This document shows, piece by piece, positions 53,346-62,275 of a stretch of 64,000 nucleotides of DNA (its first letter is position 1; each line of letters opens with the position of its first letter). This DNA comes from Deltaproteobacteria bacterium (GTDB taxonomy: Bacteria; JADJOY01), in assembly GCA_016713535.1 (NCBI GenBank), contig JADJOY010000012.1:1-64000 (forward strand), read 5' to 3'. The notes below the pieces were generated by a model. The model saw nothing but the letters and a program-made list of their open reading frames with translations. It searched no databases and was not told the DNA's origin. A program made the translations under genes and the position numbers.

Positions 53346-53394
53346 GGCCCACGCGGCTCCCGTGAGCGATCCAGATCGAACGATTCACAGCCTC

Positions 53395-53456
53395 GGAGCG
53401 GGCGCGCTCCGGGCCTGTGGTCCCGTTCTCGGGGGCCCGCCTCCGGCGGGCCGGCG
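53395..53456. repeat. REP-like hairpins upstream of the acid-phosphatase-like gene
   Basis: GGAGCG/CGCTCC (53395-53410) and GGCCCGCC/GGCGGGCC (53434-53452), the same pair of hairpin types as at 48865-48972 and 56036-56098. Confidence 0.6.
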
Positions 53457-53544
53457 CTGCCGCACCCCTTCGGTCGGACCGGCCATGACTGGTACGATCG
53501 AGCGGTTGCTTTCGCCGCCTCGTCCTTCGCTCCGGAGACCCACC

Positions 53545-55860
53545 GTGCGACTTCGACCGCTCGCTCTCGCCGCCTTCGCCCTCGCTTCGCGCGTCGCCCT
53601 CGCCCAGGAGCTGCCGCCCGAGATCCGGGTCGGCCCGTTCCTCCAGCAGGCCACTCCGACCAGCATCTGGATCGTGTGGGAGACCACCTTCGGCGACGAG
53701 AGCCGGGTCGACTACGGCGCGCTCGAGAGCCTCGGCAGCGTCGCCAGCGGCTTCCCCGGGCCGGGCCAGGACGCCTCGCGCATCCACCAGACCCAGCTCA
53801 CCGGCCTGGCGCCCGACACGACGTACTTCTACCGCGTGACCACCGGTGCCGCGGTGAGCGCGATCGAGCACTTCCGCACGCCGCCGCTTCCCGAGGCCGA
53901 GCGCGGCTTCCGCTTCGTCGCGTACTCGGACAACCAGCGCGACGACGGCAACCCGACCCAGCACGGCCAGACGGTCCGCGACGGCGTCATCCGCTACGTG
54001 AACCAGAACTACGGCCCCGACCTCTCGAACGAGCTCGCGTTCGTCCTCAACGCCGGCGACCTCGTCGACGACGGCTGGGTCTACGCGGACTGGAAGGGCG
54101 ACTACTTCGACGAGGCGCAGCCGCTCATCTCGCGCATCCCGGCGTACCCAGTGCTCGGCAACCACGAGGGCTCGAGCCCGTTCTTCTTCCAGTACTTCCG
54201 GTTGCCCGAGAACGGCACGCCCGGCTTCCTCGAGCACTGGTGGTACACGGACTACGGCAACGTCCGCGTCATCGGCCTCGACTCGAACGACTTCTTCCGC
54301 TGGATCCCGGCGCAGGAGACGTGGCTGCAGGAGGTGCTCGATCACGCGTGCGCCGACCCCCACATCGACTTCGTGTTCGCCGAGATGCACCACCCGTACA
54401 AGTCGGAGCTATGGCTGCCGGGCGAGGCCGACTTCACCGGCCGCGCCATCTCGCGTCTGGAGCGGTTTTCGACCGAGTGCAAGAAGCCGTCGATCCACTT
54501 CTTCGGCCACACCCACGCCTACTCGCGTGGCCAGAGCCGCGACCATCGCCACCTGTGGGTGAACGTCGCCTCCGCCGAGGGCAACATCGACTACTGGGGC
54601 GAGGAGCCGAACGCCGACTACCCCGAGTTCCAGCGCTCGTTCCCCGAGTGGGGCTTCGCGCTCGTCGAGGTCGAGGCGGGCGACGACCCGAGCTTCACGC
54701 TCAAGCGCATCAGCCGCGGCAACGAGATCGTGCCGCGCGACAACGAGCTGCGCGACCAGATCACCATTCGCCTCTACGAGCGCCGGCCGTCGACCCCCGT
54801 CGCAGTGAGCCCGCTCGAGGTGGACGAGGCGCTCGCGCCCGAAGCGGTGGTGTTCACCGCGACGCCGTTCCACGATCCCGAGGGCCAGGCGCTGCTCGAG
54901 AGCCACTTCCAGGTGAGCGGCGACCCCGACGACTTCTCGGCGCCTGTCGCCGAGCGCTGGCTGCGGGTGGAGAACTGGTATGCGCCGCCGGGCGCGGCCG
55001 GTCGCGACACCGGCTACTACAGCGTGAACACCGTGACCGATCCCGACGTCACGCACGCCGAGCTCACCAACCTGCCGCCCGAACAGGAGCTCTACTGGCG
55101 GGTGCGCTACCGCGACGACGGGCTCACCTGGAGCGAGTGGTCGGCGCCGGCGACGTTCCGCACCGGCCCATCGAGCCTCGGTCCGAACCTGTTGCGCAAC
55201 CCGGGCGCCGAGGACGGCACCGACGGCTGGACCGCGCTCTTGCCGCCCCTCGAGTCGCTCGCGAGCGGTGAGTGCGGGTCGGGCGTCACCGCCCACGAGG
55301 GCGCGCGCTTCTTCGCGGTGGGCGGGGTGTGCGCGGGCGAGGTGCTGGTGGGCCGCGCGCTGCAACTCGTCGACGTGTCGGCGTACGCGGCGGCGATCGA
55401 CGCGGGCGCAGTGTCCGTGTCGTTCGGCGGCTGGGTGCGTGATCTCGGCGGCGACGACGACAAGCCCGACCTCTGGCTCACCTTCCGGCCGACACTCGGA
55501 AAGGAGCTCGGGCGGACCTCCAAGTACTGGGCGCGCAGCGCCACGTGGAGCCACCGCGGCGACGTCGTGCCGGTGCCGCCGGGGACGCGCGCCGTCGAGA
55601 TGACGCTTTGGGGGACGCGCCTCGAGGGGGTCGACAACGACTCCTACTTCGACGCGCTCCACCTTGCGGTCGGGAACCGCGCGTGCCCGGCGGACCTCGA
55701 CGGAGACGGCGTCGTCGGCGAGGCCGACACCGCGATCGCGTCGTCGGCGCTCGGTGCCTGCGCGGCGGGAGCCGCGTGTCCGGGAGACCGCAACGGCGAC
55801 GGCACCGTCGCCGCCGACGACCTGGTCGCCATTGCTTCGGCCTACGGCCCGTGCGCCTGA
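53545..55860 (+). CDS. Purple-acid-phosphatase-like metallophosphoesterase with FN3 and dockerin-like repeats
   Basis: 771 residues from GTG 53545, chosen because GGAG precedes it and a clean signal peptide (LALAAFALASRVALAQ) follows; an ATG at 53485 is possible. Residues 30-120 form an FN3-like domain of purple acid phosphatases, then a metallophosphoesterase core: FVAYSDNQRDD (Asp-x-Asn), LNAGDLVDDG (GD), VLGNHEG (GNH), AEMHHPYKSE and FGHTHAYSRG (GHxH). All metal ligands can be assigned. A second FN3 and a beta-sandwich domain (about 560-720) follow. The C-terminus has two EF-hand-type loops (DLDGDGVVGEAD and DRNGDGTVAADD), as in dockerins, each next to a Cys. It would be secreted and release phosphate from organic esters. 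Confidence 0.85.
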   Translation: MRLRPLALAAFALASRVALAQELPPEIRVGPFLQQATPTSIWIVWETTFGDESRVDYGALESLGSVASGFPGPGQDASRIHQTQLTGLAPDTTYFYRVTTGAAVSAIEHFRTPPLPEAERGFRFVAYSDNQRDDGNPTQHGQTVRDGVIRYVNQNYGPDLSNELAFVLNAGDLVDDGWVYADWKGDYFDEAQPLISRIPAYPVLGNHEGSSPFFFQYFRLPENGTPGFLEHWWYTDYGNVRVIGLDSNDFFRWIPAQETWLQEVLDHACADPHIDFVFAEMHHPYKSELWLPGEADFTGRAISRLERFSTECKKPSIHFFGHTHAYSRGQSRDHRHLWVNVASAEGNIDYWGEEPNADYPEFQRSFPEWGFALVEVEAGDDPSFTLKRISRGNEIVPRDNELRDQITIRLYERRPSTPVAVSPLEVDEALAPEAVVFTATPFHDPEGQALLESHFQVSGDPDDFSAPVAERWLRVENWYAPPGAAGRDTGYYSVNTVTDPDVTHAELTNLPPEQELYWRVRYRDDGLTWSEWSAPATFRTGPSSLGPNLLRNPGAEDGTDGWTALLPPLESLASGECGSGVTAHEGARFFAVGGVCAGEVLVGRALQLVDVSAYAAAIDAGAVSVSFGGWVRDLGGDDDKPDLWLTFRPTLGKELGRTSKYWARSATWSHRGDVVPVPPGTRAVEMTLWGTRLEGVDNDSYFDALHLAVGNRACPADLDGDGVVGEADTAIASSALGACAAGAACPGDRNGDGTVAADDLVAIASAYGPCA

Positions 55861-55908
55861 CTCGCGGGGAACGTGCGAACCCTGGTGCTGCGACGGCGCG
55901 GGCGCGGG

Positions 55909-56105
55909 TCGCCGCCATCCAGTCGATCGATGACGCGGTCCGGGAGGGGCACGCGTCGCGTGCCCGGCGCTACGCGCCGGCGCGGGCATCGCCGCGACGC
56001 CGATCCCCGTGGGATGCCGATCGATCCCTGCCGCCCGACGGCGCGGGCGCGCTCCAGGCCACTCGGTTCCGGTGTGGAGGGCCCGCCTCCGGCGGGCCGG
56101 CGATC
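55909..56105. repeat. REP-like module, partly identical to 53115-53170
   Basis: 55914-55969 is identical over 56 bases to 53115-53170, including the GGAG hairpin GGGGCACGCG/CGCGTGCCC. Then come a GCGCGGGCGCGCTCC hairpin (about 56040-56055) and GGAG plus GGCCCGCC/GGCGGGCC (56076-56098). It fills most of the 337-base gap upstream of the FG-GAP gene; no ORF is found there. Confidence 0.65.
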
Positions 56106-56197
56106 CCCTTCGCTTCGCCGCGCGTTGACGTGCAGGAGAACCGGCTGGTAGCGTCGATCGTTCGCCTTCCCCGCCCATTTCTGCCGCAGGAATGCCC

Positions 56198-59176
56198 ATG
56201 AAAGCCCTCGCTCTTGCGCGCTCGCTCCGTCCTCGCGCAGCCCTCGCCGCGGCGCTCGCCGCCGTCGCGATGTCCACGCCCGCGCTTGCCTCGGTGGTGA
56301 GCGTCACGCTCACGCCCACCTCTGGCGCCACCAACCAGGCGGCGCTCGCGCTGAGCCAGACCAAGCCCGCGCCCGCCGGTCCGGTGAACCAGACCATGCC
56401 GGTGCAGCTGGGCAGCAGCGTCGACTCGAGCTTCAACACCACCACGCGGGTGCTGACGCTCGGTGCCGCGAACGTCCCGGGCAGCAATCTCACGTTCACG
56501 TTCGGGGCGTTCGTGCATCCGTGCCTGCGCAACACCGTGCTCAGCCTCGACTCGGCGAGCAGCCTCTTTCCGCCTCGCGCCTCGGTCGCGGCCAACGGAT
56601 CCTTCACCGTGCTGCTGCCGGTCCACTTCTCCGTGCAGGTCGGCAACAACTGCACCGGCGACGAGGTCCAGTACGAGCAGACCGTCGCGATCCCGATGCA
56701 GGGCACGTTTCTCTACGACGCCGGCACCGGCGCCACCTCGCTCACGAGATTCACCACGATCGGCAACTTCCCGCCCATCAAGTTCACGTTCTCGACCTTC
56801 GAGTACTCGCTCACCGGCACCGTGACGCTCAACCTGAACGGCACGGGTGCCGCCGCGTCCGACTGGTCCGACGCCGGCACGCAAGCGCTCGCTCGCTATG
56901 GCGCCGCGGTCGCGGGCGTCGGCGACATCAACGGCGACGGCTACGACGACGTCGTGGTCGGTGAGCCCGAGTACGTGACCAGCGGCGAGCAGCGCGGCCG
57001 GATCTCGCTCTACCGCGGCGGCGCGAACGGCCTGGCCGCGACGGCGTCGCAGGTCATCCAGGAGGCCGCGGGTGCCGCGGGTGGCTACTTCGGCTCGGCG
57101 GTGGCGGGAGCGGGCGACGTGAACGGCGACGGCTACGACGACGTGATCGTCGGTGGGTTCGGCGGCGAGGCGGGCGGCGGTGCGGCGGGTGCGGCGTACC
57201 TCTTCTTCGGCACGCCGGCGGGCCTCACCAGCACGTCGAGCTGGGCCCCGATCGTGACCGGCCGCACCAGCTTCGGCTTCGCCGTGGCGGGCGCCGGCGA
57301 CGTGAACGGTGACAGCTTCGGCGACGTGATCGTCGGCGCGCCGCTCGACGGCAACGGCACGGTCACCGGCCGCGCGTACGTGTTCCTCGGCTCGCCGGCG
57401 GGGCTCGCGAGCGCGCCCGCGTGGACGATCGACGGCGTGGCGGGCGAGCGCCTCGGCCACGCCGTGGCCGGCGGCTTCGACGTCAACCACGACGGCTACG
57501 CGGACGTGGCGGTGGGCGCGCCGAGCTACACGAACGGCCAGGCCTCGGAAGGCCGCGCGGGGGTCTTCTTGGGCTCGCCCTCGGGGCTCTCCGGCGCGCC
57601 GGTGTGGGTGGCGGAGTCGAACCTCGCCGGCTCCGCGTTCGGTACCGCGGTGGCGGGCGCCGACGTGGACGGCGACGGCTACGCCGACGTGCTGGTCGGC
57701 TCGCCGACCTACTCGAACGGCCAGTCGAGCGAGGGCCGCGTCGCCGAGTTCAAGAGTGGCGCGAGCGGGATCGCCACCACGCCGACGTGGAGCTTCGAGC
57801 CGGACGTCGCCGGCGCGCAGCTCGGCGGCGCGCTCGCGACCGCGGGTGACGTGAACGGCCGGCTCTACGACGACGTCATCGCCGGCGCGCGTGGGCTCTC
57901 GAACGGCCAGAGCGGGGAAGGGCGCGCCTATCTGTTCGTGGGCTCGGCGGCGGGCCTCGGCGCGTCGCCGGCCTGGACAGTGGAGCCGAACCTCGCAGGC
58001 GCCGCGCTGGGCTCCTCGGTGGCGTCTGCGGGTGACGTGGACGGCAGCGGCTACGACCAGGTGGTCGTCGGCGCGCCCGGCTACACCGTGAGCGCCGTGG
58101 CGGTCGGCGCGGCGTTCGCGTACGCGCCGCTCGCGATCGTCGACCTGGACCTCGACCACTACTCGGCGGGCGAGGACTGCAACGACGCGAACGCGAACGT
58201 GAACCCGGGCCACGCCGAGGTGCCGGGGAACGGCGTCGACGACGACTGCGACGCGGCGACGCTCGACTGCGCGGATGGCGACGGCGACGGCTACTCGGTG
58301 AGCGGCGGGAGCTGCGGCGCGATCGACTGCAACGACGTGAACGCGAACGTGAACCCGGGCCACGCCGAGGTGCCGGGGAACGGGCTCGACGACGACTGCA
58401 ACGCCGCGACCCTCGACTGCGCGGATGGCGACGGCGACGGCTACTCGGCGAGCGGCGGGAGCTGCGGCGCGCTCGACTGCAACGACGCGAACGCGAACGT
58501 GAACCCGGGCCACGTCGAGGTGCCGGGCAACGGCGTCGACGACGACTGCAACCCGTCCACCACCGACTGCGCCGATGGCGACGGCGATGGCTACTCGCCG
58601 AACGGTGGCTCGTGCGGGCCGGTGGACTGCAACGACGGCAACGGCAGCGTGAACCCCGGGCACGCGGAGGTGCCGGGCAACGGCATCGACGACGACTGCA
58701 ACGCGGCGACCCTCGACTGCGTGGACGGCGACGGCGACGGCTACTCGGCGAGCGGCGGCGCCTGTGGCCCGCTCGATTGCGACGACTCGAACGCGAACGT
58801 GAACCCGGCCCACGCCGAGGTCCCGGGCAACGGCACCGACGACGACTGCAACGCGGCCACTCCCGATTGCGTCGACGCCGACCACGACGGCTACTCGCCG
58901 AGCGGCGGGAGCTGCGGGGCCATCGACTGCAACGACGCCAACGCCGTGGTCAACCCAGGCGCCACCGAGATCCCGAGCAACGGCATCGACGACGACTGCA
59001 ACGCCGCCACTCCCGGTGGCTGCGGCACCCAGCTCGCGGAGGCGGGCGTGACCGGCGCGATTGGCGCCAGTGCGTCGCGCGGCGGCAACGTCGACCTCGC
59101 TCAATACCTCGTCGCGGGCTGGGCGCTGGTGGGCCTCGGCCGCCGCCGGCGTCGCGCGCCGCGAGGGCCGCGCTGA
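56198..59176 (+). CDS. Exported FG-GAP repeat protein with calcium-loop (MopE-like) repeats
   Basis: 992 residues from ATG 56198 (AGGA 8 bases upstream; ATG 56192 is too close). Signal peptide (LAAALAAVAMSTPALA). An N-terminal domain of about 190 residues is unassigned. Seven FG-GAP/integrin-type repeats follow (about 225-640), each with a VAGAGDVNGDGYDDVIVG step. Next come six or seven 50-residue repeats, the putative metal-binding MopE type: D-C-N-D-x-N-x-x-V-N-P-G-x-x-E-x-P-x-N-G-x-D-D-D-C-N. A short C-terminal stretch (YLVAGWALVGLG, RRRRR) resembles a MYXO-CTERM-type sorting tail, though without its usual Gly-Cys motif. FG-GAP propellers bind ligands; the Cys/Asp loops bind calcium. Probably a surface or secreted adhesin. 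Convergent with the hypothetical gene. Confidence 0.82.
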   Translation: MKALALARSLRPRAALAAALAAVAMSTPALASVVSVTLTPTSGATNQAALALSQTKPAPAGPVNQTMPVQLGSSVDSSFNTTTRVLTLGAANVPGSNLTFTFGAFVHPCLRNTVLSLDSASSLFPPRASVAANGSFTVLLPVHFSVQVGNNCTGDEVQYEQTVAIPMQGTFLYDAGTGATSLTRFTTIGNFPPIKFTFSTFEYSLTGTVTLNLNGTGAAASDWSDAGTQALARYGAAVAGVGDINGDGYDDVVVGEPEYVTSGEQRGRISLYRGGANGLAATASQVIQEAAGAAGGYFGSAVAGAGDVNGDGYDDVIVGGFGGEAGGGAAGAAYLFFGTPAGLTSTSSWAPIVTGRTSFGFAVAGAGDVNGDSFGDVIVGAPLDGNGTVTGRAYVFLGSPAGLASAPAWTIDGVAGERLGHAVAGGFDVNHDGYADVAVGAPSYTNGQASEGRAGVFLGSPSGLSGAPVWVAESNLAGSAFGTAVAGADVDGDGYADVLVGSPTYSNGQSSEGRVAEFKSGASGIATTPTWSFEPDVAGAQLGGALATAGDVNGRLYDDVIAGARGLSNGQSGEGRAYLFVGSAAGLGASPAWTVEPNLAGAALGSSVASAGDVDGSGYDQVVVGAPGYTVSAVAVGAAFAYAPLAIVDLDLDHYSAGEDCNDANANVNPGHAEVPGNGVDDDCDAATLDCADGDGDGYSVSGGSCGAIDCNDVNANVNPGHAEVPGNGLDDDCNAATLDCADGDGDGYSASGGSCGALDCNDANANVNPGHVEVPGNGVDDDCNPSTTDCADGDGDGYSPNGGSCGPVDCNDGNGSVNPGHAEVPGNGIDDDCNAATLDCVDGDGDGYSASGGACGPLDCDDSNANVNPAHAEVPGNGTDDDCNAATPDCVDADHDGYSPSGGSCGAIDCNDANAVVNPGATEIPSNGIDDDCNAATPGGCGTQLAEAGVTGAIGASASRGGNVDLAQYLVAGWALVGLGRRRRRAPRGPR

Positions 59177-59180
59177 CCGG

Positions 59181-59762
59181 CTAGCTGGCGCGGCTCGCCG
59201 AGTCGGTGGCCGGCTCGGCGATCCAGCGCAGGGCGTGCTCGAGCTGGCGTGCCGCGTTCGCCGCCACCGACTCGCCGTCGCGGTAGAGCCCGAGAGCGCC
59301 GAGCGCGGCGAGCTGCATCGGAGTGACGAAGTCGAGGAAGTCGCGCACCTCGTATTGAGACAGCACCATGACCGGGATCGTCTCGCCGCCGCGCAGCCTG
59401 AGCCGAACCGACCAGGTGTGGTCCTTGTCGCGGTACCGGCCGAAGGTGTCGCCCAGGTCCCAGCCGTCGGCCAGCTCGAGGAGCGAGCTGCGACTCTCGA
59501 GCCCGATGCGCACGCCGTCGATGTCGGCGCCGTCGAGCACGCGGGTCTCGCCCTTGCGGGTGCGGATCCGCACCTGGCGATTGCGGCGGTGGAACGTGAA
59601 CGAACCCAGATCGGTCTCGAAGCGGATGCGGTTGGCGTCGCTGTCGACCTCGAAGCGCCCGCCGCGGATCCTGCACAGCACCGCGCGCCACACGAACGAG
59701 CCGAGGATCGCTCCGGCCACCAGGAGAACGGTCTTGAGCGTGGTCCAGACGGATTCGTTCAT
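59181..59762 (-). CDS. Membrane-anchored hypothetical protein
   Basis: 193 residues from ATG 59762; the open frame runs on upstream but without sense. One N-terminal helix (TTLKTVLLVAGAILGSFVW), then a beta-rich segment (RFEVDSDANRIRFETDLGSF, RNRQVRIRTRKGETRVLDG) that resembles a small PH-like or DUF-type sheet, then helices. No family recognised. It is divergent from the alpha/beta hydrolase gene by 36 bases. Confidence 0.65.
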   Translation of the reverse strand: MNESVWTTLKTVLLVAGAILGSFVWRAVLCRIRGGRFEVDSDANRIRFETDLGSFTFHRRNRQVRIRTRKGETRVLDGADIDGVRIGLESRSSLLELADGWDLGDTFGRYRDKDHTWSVRLRLRGGETIPVMVLSQYEVRDFLDFVTPMQLAALGALGLYRDGESVAANAARQLEHALRWIAEPATDSASRAS

Positions 59763-59798
59763 CGCTGCTCCGTTCCCGCTCGCGAACCGAGGTGAGAG

Positions 59799-60713
59799 AT
59801 GAGCACGCTCGACTCGCGCGCCGGCCTGGCGCGCGCCAACGGTATCGACCTCTACTACGAGGACGTGGGCCCGGTCACGGCGCCGGCGGTGCTCTTGATC
59901 ATGGGCCTCGGCGCGCAGCACATCTACTGGCCCGAGGTGCTGATCGAGCCGCTGCTCGCGCAGGGCTTCCGCGTGGTGCGCTTCGACAACCGCGACATCG
60001 GGCTCTCGAGCAAGATCCACGGCGTCCGCCACGACCCGCTGCCCAGGGCGTTCGTGGGCGCGATCCGCGGGCGGCGGGTGCGCGCGCCGTACACGCTCTA
60101 CGACCTCGTCGAGGACACGGCCGGCTTGCTCGACGCGCTCGGGATCCGCGCCGCGCACCTCGTGGGTGCCTCGATGGGCGGGATGGTGGCGCAGCTCTTC
60201 GCGGCGCTCCACCGCAGCCGCACGCTCTCGCTCACCTCGATCATGTCGCAGACGCTCCACCCCGCGATCCCGCGGCCGCGCCTCGACGTGCTGCTGCGCA
60301 TGGCGATGATCGGTCGCCGCGGCCGCGCGGGTCGCGACGGCTACGTGCGCCAGTCGACGGCGATGTTCCGCGCCATCCACGGCAGGGGCTACCCGTTCCC
60401 CGAGGAGCGCGTGGCGGAGCGCGCCGGTCGCGCCTTCGATCGCTGCTTCGAGCCGAAGGGCGCGGAGCGCCAGGCGGTCGCGATCGTCGCCACCGGGAGC
60501 TTCGAGGCGCTGCTCGCGCGGGTGACGGCGCCGACCCTCGTGGTCCACGGCGCCGTCGACCCGCTGGTGCGGCCGGCGGGTGGGCGCGCGTCGGCGCGAG
60601 CGATCGCCGGTGCGCGGCTCGAAATCGTGCCGCGGATGGGGCACTTTCTCCACGAGCCGCTCATGCCGCAGCTCGCGGCGTGGATCGGCGAGATCGCGGC
60701 GGCCGCCCGGTGA
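59799..60713 (+). CDS. Alpha/beta hydrolase
   Basis: 304 residues. Alpha/beta-hydrolase fold: VLLIMGLGAQ (oxyanion loop), VRFDNRDIGLSS, HLVGASMGGMVAQLFA (nucleophile elbow G-x-S-x-G-G), an alpha-helical cap, VVHGAVDPL (catalytic Asp) and PRMGHFLHEP (catalytic His). Catalytic triad complete. Substrate open; related proteins are esterases, epoxide hydrolases or haloalkane-type dehalogenases. No signal peptide. It is followed 7 bases later by the Ddn-type gene, so the pair is an operon. Confidence 0.85.
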   Translation: MSTLDSRAGLARANGIDLYYEDVGPVTAPAVLLIMGLGAQHIYWPEVLIEPLLAQGFRVVRFDNRDIGLSSKIHGVRHDPLPRAFVGAIRGRRVRAPYTLYDLVEDTAGLLDALGIRAAHLVGASMGGMVAQLFAALHRSRTLSLTSIMSQTLHPAIPRPRLDVLLRMAMIGRRGRAGRDGYVRQSTAMFRAIHGRGYPFPEERVAERAGRAFDRCFEPKGAERQAVAIVATGSFEALLARVTAPTLVVHGAVDPLVRPAGGRASARAIAGARLEIVPRMGHFLHEPLMPQLAAWIGEIAAAAR

Positions 60714-60720
60714 GGAACCC

Positions 60721-61188
60721 ATGTACGCACGATTCGTGAACTGGCTCTCGGCGACGACGTTCGGCTCGTGGCTGGTCAAGAACTTCGCGAGCAAGGTCGA
60801 CCCGATCCTGTTCCGCGCCACCAACGGCCGCTTCACGTCGACCGGCGTGCCCACGCTGCCGATGCTCACGATGACCGCCGTGGGCCGCAAGTCGGGCGAG
60901 AAGCGCGCGGTGCAGCTCGCCTATCACAAGGACGGCGACGACTTGCTGATCGTGGCGAGTGCCATGGGCGCCGAGAATCACCCGGCGTGGCGCTACAACA
61001 TCGAGGCGAATCCCGACGTCGAGGTCCAGGTGCGCGGCGAGCGCTTCGAGGCCGTGGCCGAGCTGCTCTCCGACGAGGACAAGGCGCGGGTGTGGCCGGC
61101 GGTGAAGCGCACGATCCCGCAGATGAACGTCTACGAGAAGCGCACCGACCGGAAGATCGGCGTGTTCCGGCTCAGGCGCAAGCGCTGA
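60721..61188 (+). CDS. Ddn-type nitroreductase-family (deazaflavin-dependent) protein
   Basis: 155 residues from ATG 60721. It follows the Ddn/F420-dependent family order: FRATNGRFTSTGVPTLPMLTMTAVGRKSGEKRAVQLAYHKDG (split-barrel, with GRKSG), LLIVASAMGAENHPAWRYNI and PDVEVQV. Family members bind F420 or another flavin and reduce nitroimidazoles, quinones or aflatoxins. Whether this organism makes F420 cannot be told from the window. Close spacing to the alpha/beta hydrolase suggests a shared catabolic or detoxification role. Confidence 0.85.
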   Translation: MYARFVNWLSATTFGSWLVKNFASKVDPILFRATNGRFTSTGVPTLPMLTMTAVGRKSGEKRAVQLAYHKDGDDLLIVASAMGAENHPAWRYNIEANPDVEVQVRGERFEAVAELLSDEDKARVWPAVKRTIPQMNVYEKRTDRKIGVFRLRRKR

Positions 61189-61225
61189 ACGCGGTGCGCC
61201 GCGCGGATGGCCCGCCCCTCGCTTC

Positions 61226-61249
61226 GGAGGGACCGCCTCCTGGCGGTCC
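61226..61249. repeat. GGAG hairpin with a compensated stem
   Basis: GGAG (61226-61229), then GGACCGCC pairs with GGCGGTCC (61230-61249). Compared with GGCCCGCC/GGCGGGCC at 53434 and 56080, the third pair is A-T instead of C-G: both sides changed together. Confidence 0.6.
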
Positions 61250-61283
61250 GCCGAGCGGACGGCGGGCGAGCGAGGTCGAGGGA

Positions 61284-62261
61284 ATGACGAGGCCAGTTTC
61301 GCGTGCGCTCGGGTGGATCGCGGCGGTCGCGCTCGCGCTCGCCGTCGGCTGTGGCGGCTCGGACGGCAGCACGTCGCATCCGCGCCCGAGCTGGGATCCC
61401 GGCGATCCCGGGCTCGCGGCGCGCCTCGACGAAGCGTTGCGGCTCTGGGCCGCAGACCACCAGGTCATCGGCGCCGCCGCCACGGTGATCACACCGGGGT
61501 GGCTCGAGTGGTCGGGTGCGGTCGGCGTCCAGGACACCCAGACGAAAGAGCCGTTCACGGTGGACACCGTGGGGCGCATCGCCAGCGCCACCAAGCCCTT
61601 CACCGCGTCGGTGATCTTCCAGCTCCGCGACGAGGGGAGGCTCAGCCTCGACACGACCCTCGGTCACTACGCGCAGCCCAACTTCATCGCCCTCGGGCTC
61701 ATCATCGAGGTGATCACCGGCGAACCGCTCGATCAGGTCTATCGGGAGCGCGTGCTCGGGCCGCAGCGCCTCGACGGCACGCACCTGCCGACACCGGGCG
61801 AGCCGCTCGATCCCGCCGGCTACACCAACGTGTTCGGGCTCCTGCCCACGCGCATCCCGGGTTCGGCGCTGGTGCAGTCGGCGAACAGCCTGAACAGCTC
61901 GGCGTGGTCGGCGGGCGGGCTCATCTCCACGTCGCACGATCTCGCCACGTTCCTGATCTCGCTCCTCGAAGGGAAGCTCTACTCGGCGCAGAGCCTCGCC
62001 GATGCCCAGGACTGGCTGCCGACCGTCCCGGAGGATCCCAGGCAGGGCGACTACGGCATGGCGCTCTTCCGCTCGCGCAGCGGAGAGTTCACGTACATCG
62101 GTCACGATGGTGCCTTGCCGGGGGCGATGTCGGTGATGAAGTACGTGCCCGAGCTCGACGTGTACGTGGGCGCGGTCGCCAACTGCGACCTGCTGAACGG
62201 CGAGAAGCCGAACCTCCAGCAGCGCGTCGCCGCCGCCCTCCGCGACGAGCCGCAACCGTAA
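61284..62261 (+). CDS. Serine hydrolase (beta-lactamase fold) lipoprotein with an internal deletion
   Basis: 325 residues from ATG 61284. A lipoprotein signal (AAVALALAVGCGG) opens a class C beta-lactamase/DD-peptidase-like domain: RIASATKPFTASV (S-x-x-K nucleophile), FIALGLIIEVITG, WSAGGLISTSHDLATFLISL and GHDGALPGAM (HxG, third motif). Between the S-x-x-K region and FIALG the expected stretch with RQLLxHTSG and the Y-x-N motif is missing; only LGHYAQPNF joins both parts. The protein is about 50 residues shorter than its relatives and may lack the catalytic Tyr-x-Asn. The frame is intact. Lies between REP-like hairpins, convergent with the CPBP gene. Confidence 0.72.
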   Translation: MTRPVSRALGWIAAVALALAVGCGGSDGSTSHPRPSWDPGDPGLAARLDEALRLWAADHQVIGAAATVITPGWLEWSGAVGVQDTQTKEPFTVDTVGRIASATKPFTASVIFQLRDEGRLSLDTTLGHYAQPNFIALGLIIEVITGEPLDQVYRERVLGPQRLDGTHLPTPGEPLDPAGYTNVFGLLPTRIPGSALVQSANSLNSSAWSAGGLISTSHDLATFLISLLEGKLYSAQSLADAQDWLPTVPEDPRQGDYGMALFRSRSGEFTYIGHDGALPGAMSVMKYVPELDVYVGAVANCDLLNGEKPNLQQRVAAALRDEPQP

Positions 62262-62275
62262 CGGCAGACGGCGCC

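Noticed and set aside
53362-53544. Longer N-terminus for the acid-phosphatase-like protein
   Set aside because: This part is REP-like repeat DNA, and the signal peptide begins at GTG 53545.
55970-59104. Minus-strand open frame of 1,044 codons
   Set aside because: It is the antisense shadow of the FG-GAP/MopE-like gene; its repeats simply mirror those of the real protein.
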